Assembly (NCBI RefSeq): GCF_003001815.1
Contig: NZ_PVMZ01000007.1
Location: forward strand, 124,001-188,000
DNA from: Actinoplanes italicus
GTDB taxonomy: Bacteria > Actinomycetota > Actinomycetes > Mycobacteriales > Micromonosporaceae
Direction of reading: 5' to 3'
DNA length: 64,000 nt
The notes under the pieces are model-generated. The model was not told the origin of the DNA and did not search any database. It saw only the letters and a program-made list of their open reading frames with translations. Both the position numbers and the translations under genes were made by a program. This document shows positions 1 through 7,681 of the stretch, in pieces; position 1 is the stretch's first letter; each line of letters starts with the position of its first letter.

Positions 1-404
1 GTGTGCGCCAGGGCGGCGGGCCCGCTGACGCGGCCCACCACCCGGTGCCCGAGATCGTGCAGGACGTCCAGCGCGGCGGTCAGGGCGCGGCCGTCGTCGG
101 TGACCACGGCGGGGTACGCCCCCTCGCGCCGGCCCGCCAGCAGGGCCGGGAGTCCCAGCTCCGCCAGCAGGTCCGGCCGGTCGTCGCCGTGCACGAGGTT
201 GACCAGCACCACCGCGGCGACCGACCGTTGCGCCGCCCAGCGGCGATACGTGTCACGCTCGGCCGCGGCGTCCGCGACGACGAGCAGGAACACGCTCCCC
301 GCCCGTCCGGCCAGCACCTCGTCGAGCCCGGCGGTGAGTTCGAGGAAGAACGGTTCCACACCGACGCGCGCGTCGCCCGCGGTGAGGACGAGCCCGATCA
401 GCAC
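1..404 (-). CDS. LacI-type sugar-binding domain protein lacking the HTH, partial
   Basis: This reading frame starts at a GTG at 404 and runs off the left edge, so the C-terminus is missing. The visible 134 residues read like the first half of the periplasmic-binding-like sensor domain of LacI/GalR regulators (start LIGLVLT, then a stretch of the FFLELTAGLDEVL type and TYRRWAAQR). The helix-turn-helix that normally precedes this domain is absent. The same frame has a stop codon at 489-491 and no start codon between it and 404. The GTG overlaps the stop codon of the upstream beta-mannosidase, so the two are probably translated together. It may be a sugar sensor working with another DNA-binding protein, or a decayed regulator. 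Confidence 0.6.
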   Translation of the reverse strand, partial: MLIGLVLTAGDARVGVEPFFLELTAGLDEVLAGRAGSVFLLVVADAAAERDTYRRWAAQRSVAAVVLVNLVHGDDRPDLLAELGLPALLAGRREGAYPAVVTDDGRALTAALDVLHDLGHRVVGRVSGPAALAH

Positions 405-2830
405 AGCCGGTTCGCGGAGTGCAGCAGTCGCTCCATCTCCGCGCCGCCGGTGCTCCCCGGGGCCGTCGTGACGGTGAACGTGCGGGACTCACCGGGCAGC
501 AGGTCGATCAGCATGTCGTCGACCTCGGCGGACGGGCTCAGCCGGTCGGCGAGGAGGGCGACGTCCCGGGCGAACGACCTCGCCGTGACGGTCACCTCGT
601 AGCCGTTCCGGACGGCGGTCACCTCGGTCGTCAGCGCGTCCGGGTCGTAGGCGAGGTCCCGGTCCTCGGCGAACAGATGGACGGCCCGCAGGGTCCCGGC
701 GTCGGCCACCAGGACCTCGCCGGCCGCGCTCGTCACGGCGTACAACTCGGGGGTCAGGTCTTGGATCCGCACGGACCTGGCCGGCACGCTGACCTGGAGT
801 TCCGCCGAGGCCAGGCACGTCCCGCCGAAGGTGGTCCGGCGCAGCCGGACCGGCGAGTCCCACGGCTCGTCGGTGTCGTTGACGGTGACCAGCACCGGGA
901 CGCCGTCGCGGAGGCGAAGGGCGAGAAGCCTGGGGGCGTACGCACGACGCAGCGCGTACCAGGCGGGCTTGCGCCGCCCGGCGCCGTCGACCATGGCCCA
1001 CGACGTGACCGGCCAGCAGTCGTTGAGCTGCCAGATGATGCTGCCCATCGTGCGCGGGGCATGGGACCTCAGATGCTCGACGGCGTACGCGGTGGCGCGC
1101 GCCTGGTTGAGCTGGGTCGCCCAGTGCCAGTCGGCGAAGTCCTCGGGCACCCGCATGTGGTGGGCCAGGCCGCGGTCGAGTTTGCCGTTGCCGTCCTCCG
1201 CCTTCTGGTGCAGCAGGAACGCCGCCGACTCCTTGTGCAGGTCGGCCGGGTCGAGGGCCTCGGCGAGCGTGGACCAGGCCGGTGGCGCCTGCCAGCCGAA
1301 CTCGGAGCAGAACCGGGGCACGAACCGGTCGTGATGGGTGTAGTCCTGCCGGTTCCACACCTCCCACTCGTGGCGGGTGCCGTACCGGTCGTCGTTGGGG
1401 TGCACGACCTCGGGATCGTGGCCGGGGCTGGACGGGCTGCCCGCGTGGTACGGCCGGGTCGGGTCGAGGGCGGCCACGAGTTCCGGGAAGTCGCGGTAGT
1501 AGTAGCCGGCGCCCCAGGTGGCGCCGTTCAGCTCGTCCTTCCAGCCCCAGTCCTCGTGACCCCAGATGTTCTCGTTGCCGCCGTTCCACAGGATCAGCGA
1601 GGGGTGCGGGGCCAGGCGGGTGATGTTCTCAGCCGCCTCGGCGAGGATCTCGGAGCGCAGCGGCTCCTCCTCGGCGTAGGCGGCACACGCCAGTGGGAAG
1701 TCCTGCCACACCAGGACACCGCGCTCGTCGCAGACGTCGTAGAAGTCGTCGCTCTCCCAGATGCCGCCGCCCCAGATGCGCAGCAGGTTGGCGTTCGCGG
1801 CCACGGCACGGTCGACGGCGGCCTCGAGATCGGCGCGGGTCAGGCGGGTGAGCAGGTGGTCCTCGGGGATCCAGTTGAGGCCCAGCACGAAGACCTCGCG
1901 GTCGTTGACCAGCAGCGTGAACTTCGTGCCGTGCTCATCGGGGGTCTCGTCGAGGCGGACGTCGCGGAAGCCGACGCGGGTGCGGTGCTCGTCGAGGGCC
2001 TCGCCGCCGGACAGCAGGGTGACGGTGACGGGCACCAGCGGCTGGTCGCCGTAGCCGGCCGGCCACCAGAGCGGGGCGCCGGGCACGGCGAGCTCGACGC
2101 TGCCACTGACGGTGCCGGCCGCCAGCTCGACGGTGGCGCGACGGTCGCCCGCGGTCACCTCGACGGTCAGCGGGGTGTCGGCGGCGCGTTCGACGTCGAC
2201 GTGCACGGTGAGGCGGTCCCGGGTGGCCAGCGGGCGGACGGCGGCCAGGCGCGCGGTGCGCCACCGCTCCAGGCGCACGTTCTTCCAGATGCCGGCGGTC
2301 TGCAGGTCGGGACCCCAGTCCCAGCCGAACGAGCAGGCCATCTTGCGGACAGCGTTGAAGGGGTGGGCGTACGCGCGGGGCCGCCGCCCGATCCGGCGCT
2401 CGGTCTCCTCCGCGTACTCGAGGGCGGACGCGAAGTCGACGGTCAGCGGGATCGCCTCGCCGCCGAGCAGCCGGCCGACGTCGAAGCGGTAACCGCGGTG
2501 CATGTTCGCGGTCCGGCCGATCTCCGTCCCGCCGAGCTCGACGACGGCGACCGTGTCGAGGCCGTCGAAGACCAGGTCGACGCGCTCCCCGTCGGCGGCA
2601 GGCTCCGCGGTGAGGGTGGTCTCGTAGCGCCACGCCGACCGGTGGAACCAGACGAGGTCCGCCTCGTTCGTGCCGGTGTAAGGGTCGGGGATGAGACCGG
2701 CCGCGAGCAGGTCGACGTGAACGGTGCCCGGGACCGTGGCGGGCAGGGTGGCGGCGGCGATCGCGGGCGGCACGGGGCCGCCCGTGGCGCGCAGGGTCCA
2801 GCCGGTGTTCAGGTCGTGTCGCAGCAGCAT
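398..2830 (-). CDS. beta-mannosidase, glycoside hydrolase family 2
   Basis: An 810-residue GH2 enzyme predicted to remove beta-mannosyl units from manno-oligosaccharides or glycoprotein glycans. It has no signal peptide, so it should act in the cytoplasm. The N-terminal jelly-roll domain spans about 1-190, an Ig-like domain 190-310, and the catalytic barrel starts near 310. The acid/base Glu is in WNGGNEN (about E420) and the nucleophile Glu is in FCSEFGW (about E510), both intact. A longer frame begins at 2902, but the ATG at 2830 matches the family start (MLLRHDLNTGW) and lies 7 bases after a good -10 box. The length is typical. It is divergent from a ROK regulator at 2887 and overlaps the downstream LacI-like gene. 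Induction by a mannoside under one or both sensors is plausible but inferred. Confidence 0.9.
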   Translation of the reverse strand: MLLRHDLNTGWTLRATGGPVPPAIAAATLPATVPGTVHVDLLAAGLIPDPYTGTNEADLVWFHRSAWRYETTLTAEPAADGERVDLVFDGLDTVAVVELGGTEIGRTANMHRGYRFDVGRLLGGEAIPLTVDFASALEYAEETERRIGRRPRAYAHPFNAVRKMACSFGWDWGPDLQTAGIWKNVRLERWRTARLAAVRPLATRDRLTVHVDVERAADTPLTVEVTAGDRRATVELAAGTVSGSVELAVPGAPLWWPAGYGDQPLVPVTVTLLSGGEALDEHRTRVGFRDVRLDETPDEHGTKFTLLVNDREVFVLGLNWIPEDHLLTRLTRADLEAAVDRAVAANANLLRIWGGGIWESDDFYDVCDERGVLVWQDFPLACAAYAEEEPLRSEILAEAAENITRLAPHPSLILWNGGNENIWGHEDWGWKDELNGATWGAGYYYRDFPELVAALDPTRPYHAGSPSSPGHDPEVVHPNDDRYGTRHEWEVWNRQDYTHHDRFVPRFCSEFGWQAPPAWSTLAEALDPADLHKESAAFLLHQKAEDGNGKLDRGLAHHMRVPEDFADWHWATQLNQARATAYAVEHLRSHAPRTMGSIIWQLNDCWPVTSWAMVDGAGRRKPAWYALRRAYAPRLLALRLRDGVPVLVTVNDTDEPWDSPVRLRRTTFGGTCLASAELQVSVPARSVRIQDLTPELYAVTSAAGEVLVADAGTLRAVHLFAEDRDLAYDPDALTTEVTAVRNGYEVTVTARSFARDVALLADRLSPSAEVDDMLIDLLPGESRTFTVTTAPGSTGGAEMERLLHSANRLC

Positions 2831-2837
2831 ACGATGA

Positions 2838-2866
2838 TTCTTAAGCCAGTGAAGTAACCTCGTCAA
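2838..2866 (-). promoter_or_regulatory. sigma-70-type promoter of the beta-mannosidase gene
   Basis: On the minus strand, TTGACG (2866-2861) and TAAGAA (2843-2838) are separated by 17 bases. This is close to consensus for a housekeeping actinobacterial promoter. The -10 box ends only 7 bases before the ATG at 2830, so the transcript would be leaderless or nearly so. The element lies in the 56-base gap to the divergent ROK gene, where an operator would be expected. No clear long palindrome is visible. Confidence 0.55.
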
Positions 2867-2886
2867 CCACCTGTGGGAGCGTGACC

Positions 2887-3903
2887 ATGAGTGCTCGGGC
2901 ACGCATCCTCGACGCGATCCGCGCGGGCGAGCCCGTGAGCCGTGTCGAATTGGCCCGCCGCACCGGGCTGACCGAGGCCGCCGTGTCGACGACCGTACGC
3001 AAGCTTCTCGATGAAGGTCTCGTGCTGGAGACCGGCCGCAGCCCCAGCGGCGGCAAGCCGCGCACGCTGCTGCGCCTCGATCCGGCCGCCCGCGTCGCCG
3101 TCGGCATCCACCACGACGGCGACCGGATCATCTACGTGCTGACCGGACAGACCGGCGGCGTCCTGGCCCGGCTCGCCACCCCCGCCGTCTCCCCCAGCTA
3201 CGCCGCCGGGCCGCTCGCCGACGGCGTCGAGCGACTGCTCAGCGTCGCGGGCGTGGACCGGGACCGCTGCCTCGGCGTGGGCGTCGCCACGGCGGACGGC
3301 CCGCCGCCGGACGAGATCGCCGGCTTCCCGGTGCTCAGTCAGGATCAGGCCACCGCGGCGGCGGTCGGCGCCTACTGGGTGGAACGGGTCGAGCCGGAGC
3401 GCCCCTTCGCGGCCCTCTACCTGGGCACGGCCTTCGGCGCCGGGGTGGTCCTCGACGGCCGGGCCCGACCGGCCGGTTTCGGTCACGTCTGCGTGCTCGT
3501 CGACGGCCCGGAATGCTGGTGCGGCGGGCGGGGCTGCCTGGAGGCGGTGGCCGGGCCCCGTACCGTGATCACCTCCGGCGGGCCCGCCGGCTTCGACGCG
3601 GTGGCCCGGCAGGCACGATCCGCTCCCGGTCCCTGCCGGGAAGCCCTCGAAGCGTCGGCAGGGTACGTCGCGGCGGCGGCCGAGACGGTGGTGAACCTGT
3701 TCGGGGTGAACCTGCTGGTGCTGACCGGCCCGGGTTTCGCGGCGGCGTCGTTCGTCTACGGCCCGGCCATAGCCCGCCGGATCAGGGCGGCTGACGCCCG
3801 CACATGGAAGAGATCAGTAACGGTCACCGTCTCACCTGCCGCGACCATCGCCGCGGCCACCGGAGCGGCTGCCCTGATCCTCCAGTCCCACCTGACCCGC
3901 TGA
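2887..3903 (+). CDS. ROK-family transcriptional regulator
   Basis: A 338-residue protein with an N-terminal MarR-like winged helix (about residues 5-60; ELARRTGLTEAAVS is the recognition region) followed by a ROK sugar-kinase-like domain. The ROK zinc motif CWCGGRGCLE is complete near 210-219. The nucleotide loop is present in altered form (LGTAFGAG). The usual NDAN catalytic segment reads QDQA, so the Asp is kept but the neighbours differ. This suggests sensing rather than catalysis. The ATG at 2887 has GGGAG seven bases upstream, which is preferred over a GTG at 2881. It is divergent from the beta-mannosidase and is the natural candidate to control it. The 3' end shows a small tandem repeat (TGACCCGC) around the stop codon. 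Confidence 0.85.
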   Translation: MSARARILDAIRAGEPVSRVELARRTGLTEAAVSTTVRKLLDEGLVLETGRSPSGGKPRTLLRLDPAARVAVGIHHDGDRIIYVLTGQTGGVLARLATPAVSPSYAAGPLADGVERLLSVAGVDRDRCLGVGVATADGPPPDEIAGFPVLSQDQATAAAVGAYWVERVEPERPFAALYLGTAFGAGVVLDGRARPAGFGHVCVLVDGPECWCGGRGCLEAVAGPRTVITSGGPAGFDAVARQARSAPGPCREALEASAGYVAAAAETVVNLFGVNLLVLTGPGFAAASFVYGPAIARRIRAADARTWKRSVTVTVSPAATIAAATGAAALILQSHLTR

Positions 3904-4018
3904 CCCGCTGACCGGCGGACGGTGACGGTCGGTCGCGAGAAATCTCCGGTGTGTCATTGAACCGATCCAAGACGGGGCTGGTACACACCCGCGTCCGGCT
4001 TGGGGAGGGAGAAGGACC

Positions 4019-4300
4019 ATGGCCGATCGACTGCATGTCGACCCGGTGTCACTCGAGGGGATCGCCGACCAGCTGCTGCGGTCCGCGGACGGGCTGGGGG
4101 CGGCCGTCTCCGGCGCGCCCGGGGCACCCGACGCCGGGATGGACACACCGATCTTCGACGAACTGCTCGTGCACCTCGGGCAGAGCGCTTCCGGCCTGGC
4201 CGAAGGGCTCGGCGCGGCGGCCGCGCGGGTGACACAGGCGAATCACACGTACGCCGACGAGGACGCCGGCAACGCGCAGAGCATCAACGGGAGTCGATGA
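4019..4300 (+). CDS. small WXG100/ESX-like protein
   Basis: A 93-residue acidic, Ala/Gly-rich helical protein without signal peptide or membrane segment. The N-terminus (MADRLHVDPVSLEGIADQL) and helical hairpin pattern are typical of small actinobacterial WXG100/ESAT-6-like or EspC-like substrates of type VII secretion. The C-terminal NHTYADEDA resembles the YxxxD/E export signal. A purine-rich GGGAGGGAGAAGG precedes the ATG. The stop overlaps the next start as ATGA, so the two genes form a translationally coupled pair. No ESX machinery gene is in the window. The family assignment rests on size, pattern and partner, so alternatives remain open. Confidence 0.6.
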   Translation: MADRLHVDPVSLEGIADQLLRSADGLGAAVSGAPGAPDAGMDTPIFDELLVHLGQSASGLAEGLGAAAARVTQANHTYADEDAGNAQSINGSR

Positions 4301-4986
4301 TGCCGATCGACACGCGACTCGACGGGAACCCGGCCGCCCTGTTCTCCGGCGCGCAGTGGCTGCGCGGCCGGCTCGGCTTCGAGGTCGACAACGGCGCCAC
4401 CACGATGCGGCTGGCCGGTCACGAGGCGCGGCACAGCTGGGTGGGCGCGGGCGGCGCGGCGTTCAGTGAGCGGATGACCGCCGCCGCGGGGCTCGCCGAC
4501 CGGCTGCGGGCCGAGATCGAGGCGACCGCCGCGACGTTCTCCGACTACGGCCAGACGCTGGCCACCGCGCAGGCGCGCATGCAGGCCGTCCGGTCCCTCG
4601 CCGGCGGGCAGGGCCTCATGGTGGCCGGGACGTTGATCCTCGACCCGGTCGCGGCCGACCCGGCGACCTACGCGAGGCTGCAGACCGCCTATGTCCTGGC
4701 CATGTCGCAGGTCGCGGAGCTGCGCACGCTGATGGCCTCGGCACGGGCGCTGGCGCAGGCCCGGCAGGCGCAGGTGCGGGCCGTGCCGCCGATCCAGCCC
4801 ACCGACGTGGTCAGCGGCTCAGGTGGCGCGCCGCCGCCCGCGAAGCCGGACGAGCTCCGGTCCCGGGCGTTCACCACGGAGCAGAGCAAGCCGGCGCCCG
4901 GCCCCGAACCCGCCGGGCGCAACCTCCCCGCCCACGAGCAGACCCACGTCGTCCAGCAGCGCAACGGTGTGCAGGCCGGAAACTGA
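4297..4986 (+). CDS. WXG100-like protein with a DUF4157-like HExxHVVQQ C-terminal tail
   Basis: A 229-residue protein translationally coupled to the preceding small protein. Residues about 15-160 are mostly helical, with a WVGAGGAAF segment near 48-56 like the WXG turn of WXG100 proteins, so the pair may dimerise as ESX partners do. A Pro-rich linker (165-208) leads to a tail NLPAHEQTHVVQQRNG near 209-224. The sequence HEQTHVVQQ closely resembles the HExxHVVQQ signature of DUF4157 metallopeptidase-like domains found in effectors of contractile injection systems. Only this short stretch is present and the rest of a DUF4157 domain is not. Either of two adjacent ATGs (4297, 4300) could be used. 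Function is unknown; an exported polymorphic-effector carrier is one possibility. Confidence 0.65.
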   Translation: MMPIDTRLDGNPAALFSGAQWLRGRLGFEVDNGATTMRLAGHEARHSWVGAGGAAFSERMTAAAGLADRLRAEIEATAATFSDYGQTLATAQARMQAVRSLAGGQGLMVAGTLILDPVAADPATYARLQTAYVLAMSQVAELRTLMASARALAQARQAQVRAVPPIQPTDVVSGSGGAPPPAKPDELRSRAFTTEQSKPAPGPEPAGRNLPAHEQTHVVQQRNGVQAGN

Positions 4987-5078
4987 GAACGGGAGCCGAG
5001 GGCCCGGGTTCTCCGCGAGGTGACGCTACAACCCGGCGGCAACCGTTCCGGCAACCGTGAGCAGGCAGAGTGCGACCC

Positions 5079-5177
5079 ATGCGAAAACTGGGAGCGGCCG
5101 TCGCGGTCGTCGCGTCAATCCTCGGTGTGGCCGGAAGTATCGCCGGTCCCCTGTACGCCGCGTTCGGGGCGAGCTGA
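5079..5177 (+). CDS. possible 32-residue hydrophobic peptide
   Basis: A short frame starts at ATG 5079 and encodes a basic N-terminus (MRK) followed by one hydrophobic Ala/Val/Ile-rich stretch and no mature domain. It looks like a single-span membrane peptide or a bare signal sequence. It sits in the 206-base gap between the ESX-like pair and the helicase, in the same direction. The ribosome binding site is weak. It may be real or a chance frame. Confidence 0.35.
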   Translation: MRKLGAAVAVVASILGVAGSIAGPLYAAFGAS

Positions 5178-5192
5178 CACACTTGACCGATC

Positions 5193-7679
5193 ATGACGCT
5201 GACCGATCGCCTCCCGGGCTCCCCCGAACCTGACGCCGTCTTCGACGCCTTCCAGGCGTGGGTGACCGAGCAGGGCCTGACCCTGTATCCGCATCAGGAG
5301 GAGGCGCTGATCGAGATCGCGACCGGCGCGAACGTCATCCTGAACACACCGACCGGCTCGGGCAAGAGCCTGGTCGCGACCGGTGCGCACTTCGCGGCGC
5401 TGGCCGACGGCCGCACCACGTTCTACACGGCGCCGATCAAGGCGCTGGTGAGCGAGAAGTTCTTCGCCCTCTGCGCGACGTTCGGCGCGCACAACGTGGG
5501 CATGCTGACCGGTGACGCGAGCGTCAACGCGGACGCGCCGATCATCTGCTGCACCGCGGAGATCCTGGCGAACCTGGCACTGCGTGAGGGCACCGACGCC
5601 GACGTCGGACAGGTCGTGATGGACGAGTTCCACTTCTACGCCGAACCCGACCGGGGCTGGGCCTGGCAGGTGCCGCTCATCGAGCTGCCGCAGGCGCAGT
5701 TCATCCTCATGTCGGCGACGCTCGGTGACGTGACCCGGTTCGTCGACGATCTGTCGAGGCGCACCGGCCGGGAGACGGCCGTGGTCAGCAACGCCGAGCG
5801 GCCGGTCCCGCTGATCTTCGAGTACGCGATGACACCACTGCACGAGACGATCGAGGAGCTGCTGACGACCAAGCAGGCGCCGGTCTACATCGTGCATTTC
5901 ACGCAGGCCGCGGCGCTGGAGCGGGCGCAGTCGCTGATGAGCATCAACATGAGCACCCGGGCGGAGAAGGACGCGATCGCCGCGGCGATCGGCAACTTCC
6001 GGTTCACGGCGGGCTTCGGGCGTACGCTCTCGCGCCTGGTCCGGCACGGGATCGGCGTGCACCACGCGGGCATGCTGCCGAAGTACCGCCGGCTGGTCGA
6101 GACACTCGCGCAGGCCGGCCTCCTCAAGGTCATCTGCGGTACGGACACGCTCGGCGTGGGCATCAACGTGCCGATCCGGACCGTGCTGTTCACCGGCCTG
6201 TCGAAGTACGACGGTGTGAAGACCCGCCTGCTCAAGGCACGTGAGTTCCACCAGATCGCGGGCCGCGCCGGTCGTGCCGGGTTCGACACCATCGGCACCG
6301 TGATCGTCCAGGCTCCGGAACACGTGATCGACAACGAGCGGGCGCTCGCGAAGGCCGGCGACGACCCGAAGAAGCGCCGCAAGGTGGTGCGCAAGAAGCC
6401 GCCGGAGGGGCAGATCGGCTGGGGCCGGCCCACGTTCGACCGGCTGGTCGACGCCGAGCCGGAGCCGCTGACCTCGTCGTTCCAGGTGAGCCATGCGATG
6501 CTGCTCAACGTGATGAACCGGGGCGGCGACCCGTACCCCGCCCTGAAGCATCTCTTGACCGAGAATCACGAGGAGCGGCCCGCTCAGCGCAGGCACATCC
6601 GCAGGGCGGTCGGGATCGCGCGGGCGCTCGTGGCGGGTGGCGTCATCGAACGTACCGATGAGGGCATCTACAAGCTCGTCGAGGATCTGCAGCTGGACTT
6701 CGCCCTGAACCAGGCGCTGTCGCCGTTCGCGCTCGCGTGCCTGGAGCTGCTCGACAAGGAGTCACCGGAGTACCCGCTCGACGTCGTCTCGGTGATCGAG
6801 TCGACCCTGGAGGACCCCCGGCAGATCGTCTCCGAGCAGCGCAAGAAGGCCCGCGGCGAGGCGGTCAACGCCATGAAGGCCGAGGGCATCGAATACGAGG
6901 AGCGCATGCAGCTCCTGGAGGACGTGACCTGGCCGCAGCCGCTGAAGGAGCTGCTCGAGGCCGCGTACGAGACGTACCGCCGCGGCCACCCGTGGGTCGC
7001 CGACTACGAGCTCAAACCCAAGTCCGTGGTCCGCGACATGTACGAGCGGGCCATGACGTTCACCGAGTACGTGTCGTTCTACGGCCTGTCCCGCTCCGAG
7101 GGCCTGGTGCTGCGCTACCTCGCCGACGCGTACCGCGCGCTGCGCCAGACGGTGCCCGAGGACGCCCGCACCGAGGAACTCACCGACCTCATCGAGTGGC
7201 TCGGCGAGCTGGTCCGTCAGGTCGACTCCAGCCTGCTCGACGAGTGGGCCCGCCTGCAGAACCCCGGCGAGGAGATCACCGAGGTCCGCATCGACGACAA
7301 GCCGCCCGCCGTCACCCGCAACGCCCGCGCCTTCCGGGTGCTGGTGCGCAACGCCATGTTCCGGCGGGTGGAGCTGGCCGCGCTGCGCCGCTGGGACCTG
7401 CTCGGCGAGATGGACGCCGAGCACGGCTGGACCTCCGAGCGCTGGCAGAAGGCGATCCAGGACTACTTCGAGGAGTACGACACGCTCGGCACCGGCCCGG
7501 CGGCGCGCGGCCCGGCGTTCCTGAACATCGAGCAGGGCGCCACCCAGTGGACGGTCCGGCAGGTGTTCGAGGACCCGGAGGGCGACCACGACTGGGGCAT
7601 CGACGCCGTCGTCGACCTGGCCGAGTCCGACGAAGCCGGCACGGCCGCGATCACGGTCACCGCCGTCGGCCCGCACTGA
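5193..7679 (+). CDS. DEAD/DEAH-box helicase with C-terminal DUF3516
   Basis: An 828-residue superfamily II helicase. Visible motifs are the Q/I region with NTPTGSGKS (51-59), DEFH (144-147), SAT (174-176) and motif VI QIAGRAGRAGFD (about 352-363). This is a Ski2-like core of the kind found in actinobacterial DUF3516 proteins, and the C-terminal 300 residues match that arrangement in length and character. It probably remodels RNA or DNA with ATP in the cytoplasm; the substrate is not known. The ATG at 5193 lacks a clear ribosome binding site. An SF1 helicase gene follows after only two bases and the two are probably co-transcribed. Confidence 0.85.
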   Translation: MTLTDRLPGSPEPDAVFDAFQAWVTEQGLTLYPHQEEALIEIATGANVILNTPTGSGKSLVATGAHFAALADGRTTFYTAPIKALVSEKFFALCATFGAHNVGMLTGDASVNADAPIICCTAEILANLALREGTDADVGQVVMDEFHFYAEPDRGWAWQVPLIELPQAQFILMSATLGDVTRFVDDLSRRTGRETAVVSNAERPVPLIFEYAMTPLHETIEELLTTKQAPVYIVHFTQAAALERAQSLMSINMSTRAEKDAIAAAIGNFRFTAGFGRTLSRLVRHGIGVHHAGMLPKYRRLVETLAQAGLLKVICGTDTLGVGINVPIRTVLFTGLSKYDGVKTRLLKAREFHQIAGRAGRAGFDTIGTVIVQAPEHVIDNERALAKAGDDPKKRRKVVRKKPPEGQIGWGRPTFDRLVDAEPEPLTSSFQVSHAMLLNVMNRGGDPYPALKHLLTENHEERPAQRRHIRRAVGIARALVAGGVIERTDEGIYKLVEDLQLDFALNQALSPFALACLELLDKESPEYPLDVVSVIESTLEDPRQIVSEQRKKARGEAVNAMKAEGIEYEERMQLLEDVTWPQPLKELLEAAYETYRRGHPWVADYELKPKSVVRDMYERAMTFTEYVSFYGLSRSEGLVLRYLADAYRALRQTVPEDARTEELTDLIEWLGELVRQVDSSLLDEWARLQNPGEEITEVRIDDKPPAVTRNARAFRVLVRNAMFRRVELAALRRWDLLGEMDAEHGWTSERWQKAIQDYFEEYDTLGTGPAARGPAFLNIEQGATQWTVRQVFEDPEGDHDWGIDAVVDLAESDEAGTAAITVTAVGPH

Positions 7680-7681
7680 CG

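Noticed and set aside
419..2857. 812-residue open frame on the plus strand opposite beta-mannosidase
   Set aside because: Mirror-frame shadow of a high-GC gene: no recognisable domain, Arg/Gly/Pro-biased composition, while the minus-strand frame carries GH2 catalytic motifs.
5115..6596. 493-residue frame antisense to the DUF3516 helicase
   Set aside because: Same reason; the helicase motifs are on the plus strand.
6737..7681. N-terminal extension of the SF1 helicase frame
   Set aside because: This part lies inside the DUF3516 helicase in another frame. The true start is the GTG at 7682.
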